Shown: positions 57,534 through 64,000 of the stretch, in pieces
How the letters are laid out: each line of letters starts with the position of its first letter
How positions within the stretch are numbered: the stretch's first letter is position 1
Assembly: GCA_905250075.1 (NCBI GenBank)
Contig: CAJNOP010000059.1
Coordinates: forward strand, 801,227-865,226
Length of the DNA: 64,000 bases
Origin: Rotaria sp. Silwood1
Lineage: Eukaryota; Rotifera; Eurotatoria; Philodinida; Philodinidae
Direction of reading: 5' to 3'
Notes under the pieces: model-generated
What the model saw: only the letters and a program-made list of their open reading frames with translations
Database searches by the model: none
What the model was told of the DNA's origin: nothing
Position numbers and translations under genes: made by a program

Positions 57534-60354
57534 TCACAGTTCAAGATAAGGATGATTTGCTGGTAGAGAACGTTGTCCTATTTCAACAGAACGTTCAAAA
57601 AATGAAAGTGCTGTCGAATAGTCACCCATTTTGTCATAGACTGAGCCCATGTTGTTGTAAAACGTGACTGAATCAGGATGATTTGAAGGCAGTGCTTTTT
57701 CGCAGATTTCAAGGTCTCTTTAATAATATGAAAGTGTGTTCCAATACTCACCAATCTTGGAATGCGTCAAACCGATATTGTTGTAAGAAATAGCCAAGCT
57801 CGGATGATTTGAAGAAAGAGTGTTTTGTTTGATTTCTAGTGCTTTTTGATAAGATGGAAGTGCATTCGAATAGGTACCATGCTGCTGTACATCGCACCAA
57901 CGCAGTTGTACGTTATAGCCAAATTCGGGTGATCTGAAGGAAGAGTTTCTTGGCAAATTTTCAATGCTTTTTGATGAAATGAAAGGGCATTTGAATAATC
58001 ACCTATGCTTTCATAAGAGGAACCAATGTTGTTGTAAGAAGCATCTAAAGCTATATCCATTGGCGAAAGAATCTTCCCTTTGATTTCAGTGGACTGTTTA
58101 TAGTAGGCAATTGCATCGGTATATTCACCTTTGTTCTGCTTCACCCATCCGAGCTGGTGATATATAAGTGCCTTGTCTCGATCAGTGATTGCTTGATGAT
58201 CAGGTAGAATCTCATATAACTCTTGGGTTTTGTCAAATTGCCCAAGTTTGATTAACAACGTACCCAAACGATCCCATCTTTCCGCGCCAGGATAGGTCTC
58301 TTCTCGTGTATGTTCTGTGAGTGCATGGAGTTCTGGATCCTTGCCGCTAATCAATGTTAAATCGACTTGCCAAAGTCGACTATTTTCATCGATTTGTTTG
58401 ATTATACCAATCCGAAAAATGGAATGCATAGAGAAGAGAATTTCTTCTTGTCTTTCGACATAACTGATGTCACAGACGTTAGCAAATGGCGTCGCCTGAA
58501 TGGTTGGATCAATTTTTACGACAAATAGAAAACCAATAAGATCGGATGTTTTCATAGTTTTACGAAGAAAATCGAGTGATACTTCCCGGTTTGTACTAGT
58601 TGATAAAAAGTTATTAAACGATAAAAGTCCAACTTGTGTCTTGACCATTTGATCAAAGTCTATCGCTGACAGCCCTTGACCATGATAAACAGTAAATGAA
58701 TTTGAAATTCAATGTTCACCAAACTGCCGAGCATGAATTTCGACAAGGTGGTTGAGAAGATCACGAATAAAAAACCCCATACTTATGATAAGATCGACTT
58801 CCATCATTCGTAATGATCGACTGAGCATTGCGTACAACAAACATTGGTAAGTATATCACCAAATTGAACGATATTGGTGGTATTCTTGTTCAAGCTTTTT
58901 TGACATGATCAAGGTCATTTGGATTGTCGGTAAAATCATCACGACAGTAAGAAAGAAATTCATCGATATGTTGTTGTTGGAAATCGACGGTTAATAAAAT
59001 TTTCTTCATTATTTGAGTGTACATTAACCTTGAATCCAATTGATCGAGATTCGACTTGTTGTTTTCAGTACCAGTATAGACAAAACTGATCGAAATCATG
59101 TTTCTATCACATTCTTGTGCTACTTGTTGAAGAGCTTTACAGATCGGAGCAATATCTGTAAAGATTCCTCTTATTTTTTGCCAGTGTTTGGTTCATTGTT
59201 CATGCTGAATTTGACTCTTACAGAATATATAAATTGCATTGAGCTGAGACATTTTATGTATCATGGGAATTATAGTTTGCGCCAATGCTCCCGAAGCGAT
59301 CATAATAGAGCCCTGCGGTTTCAAAAAAAATGGAACCGAGAACCGAACCGAAAACCGGTTTTTTCAATTTCTATTAACCGGAACCGGAACCGTGAAAAAA
59401 AAGGGAATGGAACCGGAACCGGAACCGTTGGAACCGAACTTTTTTTAATGATAGCTAAGAAATTATTCAAATGCAACATAATAATATGTGGACACAGGTT
59501 ATGACCTGTGTAGTGATGCATTTTGTGCATTTCTCATGCTCATATTTAAAACCATAGGCGGCGCGCCAGCAATGCAATAGTTAGCAATTGCTACCCCTAA
59601 AATAAATTATTGGAAGCAATAAGAACTTAAGGGTGGGGTGTTGCTGTGACTGTGAGTGAGACTACATGTATTTCTGCAGCCACTGATACCCACACCAACA
59701 CCTACTCACACCCACATCCACATTCACACCCTAATGATTCCGAAGAAAATGATGAAGGCGATTTATTTTAAAACTTTGTAATATTAATAATTTCATGTGA
59801 ACATATTTTATAATAGTATGTTTTCTCATTCTTTCATCTTTCATCGTATTTTTTCAAACTTTTTTATGAAATAATAAACATGAACAATCTCAAAAAAGGA
59901 ATACAGAAATTAAAAAATATCTTACTCAATATTTTCTATATCAATGTAAAAACACCGGTTCCTAAAACAAATTTTAGGAACCGAAATTGGAACCGCTTTT
60001 TTTCGATTTTGGGAACCGGAACCGACGGTTCCGGTTCGGTTCCCGGGTAATTATAGGAACCGCAGGGCACTAGATCATAAACACTTTGTCTTGTTTGAGG
60101 TTGTTGATAAATTTGATGCACTCATCGACATCCGTAAATGTATTGATTTTATTGATTACTTCTTTTAACTTTGAAATAGTGTTTTTGCAATCTTTGTTAT
60201 TTTTAAGATCAATACTGCTGTCGAGCGAGACGAGTAAGTTCTGAACCATACGGCCATGAGAAGATCGTCGTGATCTTTTATTCGTATGTTCAGATAGTGT
60301 AGTAGCAGCAGCAGTACTTGTTCTTATTGTTACTATCATTTTATTTTTGTCCAT
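57534..60354 (-). pseudogene. broken ADP-ribosyltransferase-like / TPR protein gene
   Basis: Minus strand. The intact relatives in bdelloids join an N-terminal domain, an arginine-type mono-ADP-ribosyltransferase-like domain and kinesin-light-chain-type TPRs. Here the N-terminal part lies at 60354-60073; it is cut by a MITE (59306-60072). The middle resumes at 59297 and shows FTVYHGQGLS-like and LLSFNNFLSTSTNREVS transferase motifs; the TPRs follow at about 58270-57540 (YYKQSTEIKG, NNIGSSYESIGDYSNALSFH, ALEIKQNTLSSNHP). Breaks: in-frame TGA at 59195-59193, 58858-58856 and 58711-58709; a one-base frameshift in the T6 run 58896-58901; another one-base shift near 57876-57880; and TAA at 57722-57720. 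Four or more independent lesions make function very unlikely. No introns are seen. Confidence 0.85.
59306..60072. mobile_element. hAT-like MITE inside the pseudogene
   Basis: A 767-bp element with a perfect 8-bp target duplication GATCATAA (59298-59305 and 60073-60080) and terminal inverted repeats TAGAGCCCTGCGGTT / AACCGCAGGGCACTA (14 of 15 match). Both ends are followed by tandem GGAACC-type repeats, typical of sub-terminal motifs bound by a transposase. The interior has CACACC-rich simple sequence and no transposase frame. Eight-base duplications with TAG/CAG-type termini fit the hAT superfamily; it is non-autonomous. Confidence 0.9.
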
Positions 60355-62466
60355 AACGTGTGTATATGTTGCGTGATTAACGAAAAAAAATAAAATGACT
60401 GGAATTTATGTAGTATGTTAGGTTTTTTTTTCTAGAAACTTCTATTTATTTTCAATTGTTGTTGTCGTTCTTGTTTGTTTTATTTTCATTTCACTTCAGT
60501 GCGTTATTCTTTTACTTCTCTATAGTTGTCTTGTGTTACAAGACCGTGAACGACTGAAAAAGATTCATTGCAACATGATTTCATACTCAGTGACACATTG
60601 CACTCTTTTGTATAATGTCTGGTTCTTTTCTTTTCTTCTTAGTGTACGGTGGGAGTCTAATGATTCATCGAATCAATAGGTAGATATGTACTTGGTTAGG
60701 AGTCACATTTGAGAACACTATTTTGAAGATTCTAATTCTTATTATTTGAAGTAATGATGAAAGAAAGACATTTTAGTATAATTTGTTTTTGGGATCCAAG
60801 TCGCATTTCCAAGATCATTCTTGGTAGGTGATAATACGGACGCAATAATGACTTATTTGAACCAATACAAACTTTTTCATTGAGAACCTTTTGAGTTCTC
60901 TCTAGTTTTGGCAAGGTACAATTCTAAGGATATACTGTAACGATGGTGATAGATACCACCATCTATATATACGGAACACTTTTTAGATCAAAATCTTAAA
61001 TGACATTCGAAAGAGAATAATTTTCTACATTCTCTACGGTTCAGATGATTTTGGGCACTTACGAAACCGCTGATGACGCATACAAGTGCATTTCTTGATA
61101 TTGTTTCTCCCCATGTGACGAAAACCAGGCAAAAACCGACGGTTTTTCTCGCTTTACCGGCAAACTACCGATTAACCGGTTGTTTTTAATGGTGAACCGC
61201 GGTTTACCGCTAAAGCTGATCCAGTCTTTGTGACATGGATCTATTCTGTCTTTAATCCATTTGCACGGATTTCGTATTATCTCTCTATATTGCCGTAAAT
61301 TGATATGTACATAGAAACAGAATAGTACACATTGTTATTTAAAAATGCATGACGAATTCTTATTCCCATGACCTTTTTTTTGGCTCAATTAAGAATTTCA
61401 GTGTCATACGGAACCAGTGAAAATATATGTAGAAGTTCTTTATTGTTGTTAACATTCGCTTATTTTTAAATGAAACATCAATCCATTCTACTATAGGATA
61501 TAAAAAGTCTTTTTTTCCATGTACGTTGTTACATTACTTTTTAGAAAAAAACTAAATGAAACTGTAATCATTAATTTGTTTTAAAAAAGAGATATAAAGT
61601 CTAAGATATTCTTCTATGGTTATTTGATTATGTTATTATAAATTACATCTAGTTTCAAGATTAGTTCATTTCTTATATTCAATTCAAGACCCAAACTGGG
61701 CTTATTGTTGATAAGATTATAAAACTTTCGAATTGAAAGTATGAATATGATAGCAATATTTAATTTAATCATTGTTGTTGAGAACAAATGAAACTTGATA
61801 TTCAAATCTCGGTAAAAGACTTAATCATATTGATACATGAAACTTTGAAACAACGTATGAACGTATGTTGTACGATTTTTCAATCTTTAGACGATCGTAA
61901 TACGAAATAGAGGTTTATATTATGTGTCAGAAAATCAAAAACAACACTCGCAAACGATTACAATACAATGCATCAAGCTGTAAAATATTTGTATGCCAGT
62001 AAGAAATAATCATGAATTAATTATGAGATTATTATAGACAAAAAACACTTATAAATAATTTTATGTTGAAATTAATGAATTTTTTCGTATTGAATCTAGC
62101 TTTTGCAAGAATTAAAATTCTAGAACTTGATTATGTTTAACGACCTAAGCGTTAGTTATATTTATTTGCGTTTAGCAAATGAAAAACGAACAGCCATGAT
62201 AAAGCTAACAGAGACGAAAAAAAAAAGAAATGAAATAAAGTTCCTAACAGTGAAAGTCGATTGAAAGAGACAAATAAACAAAAAAGAAGAAGCAAAAAGA
62301 TGAGAATCAGAACACAACCAACAATAACGAAATGCGAATGCATATATAGAGGTTAAGGTTTTTTTTATTCAACTATGACTCATATAGAAATAAGTTATAC
62401 GGAAGGAATGTTAATTAAAGATATTTGACGATGTACTTTAAAAGTTTTGATAATTGTCAAAGTCTT
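60355..62466. other. 2.1-kb intergenic region with an ACCG-rich patch
   Basis: No gene recognised. At 61120-61215 a patch rich in ACCG, CGGT and AACCGGTT words stands out from the AT-rich background and resembles the sub-terminal repeats of the MITE at 59306-60072, so it may be a relic of a related element. The rest shows nothing. Confidence 0.4.
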
Positions 62467-63913
62467 TTATAAATCAATATGTGGTTCATCCGAATCCTAA
62501 ACAAGTAAGATAAAAAAAAACAGATTATATAATTTTAGAAAAAAAAAACAATATTAAGTTTCAAATAAACATACTCTTGTTGATTGCTTATCTTCGTCTA
62601 ATTTTGTATTTGTATCATCATCAATAATATTTTCATCTTCGTTTGTATCGAGTTTAGTCTCAGTTTCTTCATCAATAGGTTCATCTTCAACTTTCTCATC
62701 TAATGATACACCCATAGCACGTCGTAACATTGTTTCAATACGATCAGCAAAACCAGCTGAATCTTTTAAGTCATAACCTGATCGAAGTGTTGCAGCTTCA
62801 ACCATAACATTAGCTAAATCAAAAGCTGTTTTATCATCTTTTGAATCTTCAACACGACGAAGTAAATCTTTAATAAGTGGATGACGTGGATTTATTTCTA
62901 ATGTTTTCTTTTGATTTAAATAAAAATTCATTGTTGAATCACCACCACTTTTTTGATATGCTTGAGCACGAGCTATTCTTTCCATATTACCATCATAACC
63001 CCATTGTGATGCAACAAGTGCCATAGGTGTTTTAACAAGACGATCAGATATTTTAGCATCACTTATTTTTTCACTAAGTTTTTCTTTAAGCCATGTTAAT
63101 AATGGTTCATAAACTTTTTCTAAATGTTTCTTTTCTTCTTCTTTCTTTGTATTTGATTTATCTAATTCTAAACCATCTTTAGCAACATTTTGAAATTTCT
63201 TTCCTTCATATTCAGGTAAAGATTGCATACAATATTGATCAACAGGATCAGTTAAATAAAGAACTTCATAACCTTTTCTTAAAATACGTTCAACAAATGG
63301 TGATTTTTGTGCTTCTTCAACTGACATAGCAGAAATAAAGTAAATATGTTCTTGTTTTGGTTTCATACGTTCAACATATTCAGTTAAACTAATTAATTTA
63401 TCTTTTGATAATGATGTTGTAAATCGAAGTAATTTAGCTAAACGTGTACGATTTGCTGAATCTTCAATAACACCTAATTTAATATTTGTACCATATTCTT
63501 TCCAGAATGCTTCATAATCATCTGGAGAAATTTTTTTTAACATATCTAATGCTTTTCGTACAAGTTTCTTTTTAATAACTTTAAGTAATTTTGATTGTTG
63601 TAAAGTTTCACGTGAAACATTCAATGGTAAATCATCACTATCAACAACACCACGAATAAATGATAAATATTTTGGCATCATTTCTTCGAAATTGTCAGTA
63701 ATAAATACACGACGAACATAAAGTTTAATAGCATCAGTTTTTTTATTATAATTTGAAAATAAATCAAATGGTGCTGCTTTTGGAACATAGAGTATGGATT
63801 TAAATGTTACTTCACCTTCAGCAGTAAAATGACTATAGATCATCGGTGCTTCACTATCTTTAGCAAATGATTTATAAAAAGCATGATATTCTTCTTCAGA
63901 TACATCAGCTGAT
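62467..63913 (-). CDS. HSP90B1: endoplasmin (GRP94), 3' part only
   Basis: ER-lumen HSP90 paralogue that folds secreted and membrane clients. Two exons seen on the minus strand: 63913-62575 and 62496-62467; the first begins mid-codon after an acceptor, and the gene continues beyond the window. Covered are the middle domain ([53 protein letters not shown]) and the C-terminal dimerisation domain ([47 protein letters not shown]). GRP94 rather than cytosolic HSP90 or TRAP1 is shown by [26 protein letters not shown] and the acidic tail without MEEVD. The tail ends ...DEPHIDL instead of the usual KDEL. The last intron is 78 bp. Confidence 0.93.
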
Positions 63914-64000
63914 CTAAAATAAGATTGGAAAAATTTCTAATTAAATCTTAGAAATTATTGAATAAAGTGTCCTATAAATAGTATTTTAGACAGTGGAATC

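Noticed and set aside
59040-59504. 154-codon plus-strand frame over the MITE and pseudogene
   Set aside because: Antisense to the ADP-ribosyltransferase/TPR relic and running into GGAACC repeats; its Arg/Asn/Gly/Thr repeats simply translate the simple sequence.
57534-60354. UGA recoding as Trp or selenocysteine in the TPR gene
   Set aside because: The copy also has two frameshifts, a TAA and a MITE insertion, while other Trp codons in it are TGG and WDR59 ends with a normal TGA.
1-64000. Spliced-leader RNA gene in the window
   Set aside because: I looked for the known rotifer leader sequence followed by a GT donor and did not see it; the acceptor-based operon idea therefore rests on position only.
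1-64000. CRISPR array or prokaryotic operon
   Set aside because: No regularly spaced short direct repeats; genes have spliceosomal introns and eukaryotic families.

Overview
This window looks like animal nuclear DNA from a bdelloid rotifer. It is strongly AT-rich, most introns are about 50-70 bp with GT...AG ends, and clear animal orthologues sit beside two families typical of bdelloids: membrane-anchored pentapeptide-repeat proteins, and a protein joining a mono-ADP-ribosyltransferase-like domain to kinesin-light-chain-type TPRs. The clade call is inferred from this content; genus cannot be told.

Layout. 683-1450: small pentapeptide-repeat membrane protein (+). 2338-12950: CLPB (mitochondrial AAA+ disaggregase) and WDR59 (GATOR2 subunit), head-to-tail 116 bp apart, with a tRNA-Gly(UCC) gene antisense in WDR59 intron 1. 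14515-15619: four-helix membrane protein. 15896-17829: short LTR retrotransposon with gag and integrase but no protease or reverse transcriptase. 18915-19416: unrecognised mini-gene. 19732-21015: two adjoining fold-back repeats. 21412-27829: AKTIP then riboflavin kinase, 122 bp apart; 27905-28267: convergent single-pass membrane protein. 29761-31348: tight cluster of a chromo-shadow protein, RNASEH2C and RPL15, 58 and 73 bp apart. 31349-36357: gene-poor.

The right half is read from the minus strand: a zinc-transporter-family (SLC30-like) protein with a degenerate metal site (36358-38408), a second pentapeptide protein with a C-terminal domain (41820-43508), an SLC22-type transporter with two candidate first exons (44540-49953), akirin (52727-53514), a broken ADP-ribosyltransferase/TPR gene carrying a hAT-like MITE (57534-60354), and the 3' part of the ER chaperone HSP90B1/GRP94 (62467-63913, running off the window).

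Three themes recur. Several closely packed same-strand neighbours have a pyrimidine-rich AG just before the downstream start codon, as expected for spliced-leader trans-splicing, which is known in bdelloids. Long inverted repeats sit in introns of CLPB, WDR59 and AKTIP and between genes, so they could yield double-stranded RNA. Recent mobile insertions (an LTR element with near-identical LTRs; a MITE with a perfect 8-bp target duplication) are present. Exon models were built by hand from splice consensus, reading-frame phase and recalled family sequences; no search was run.
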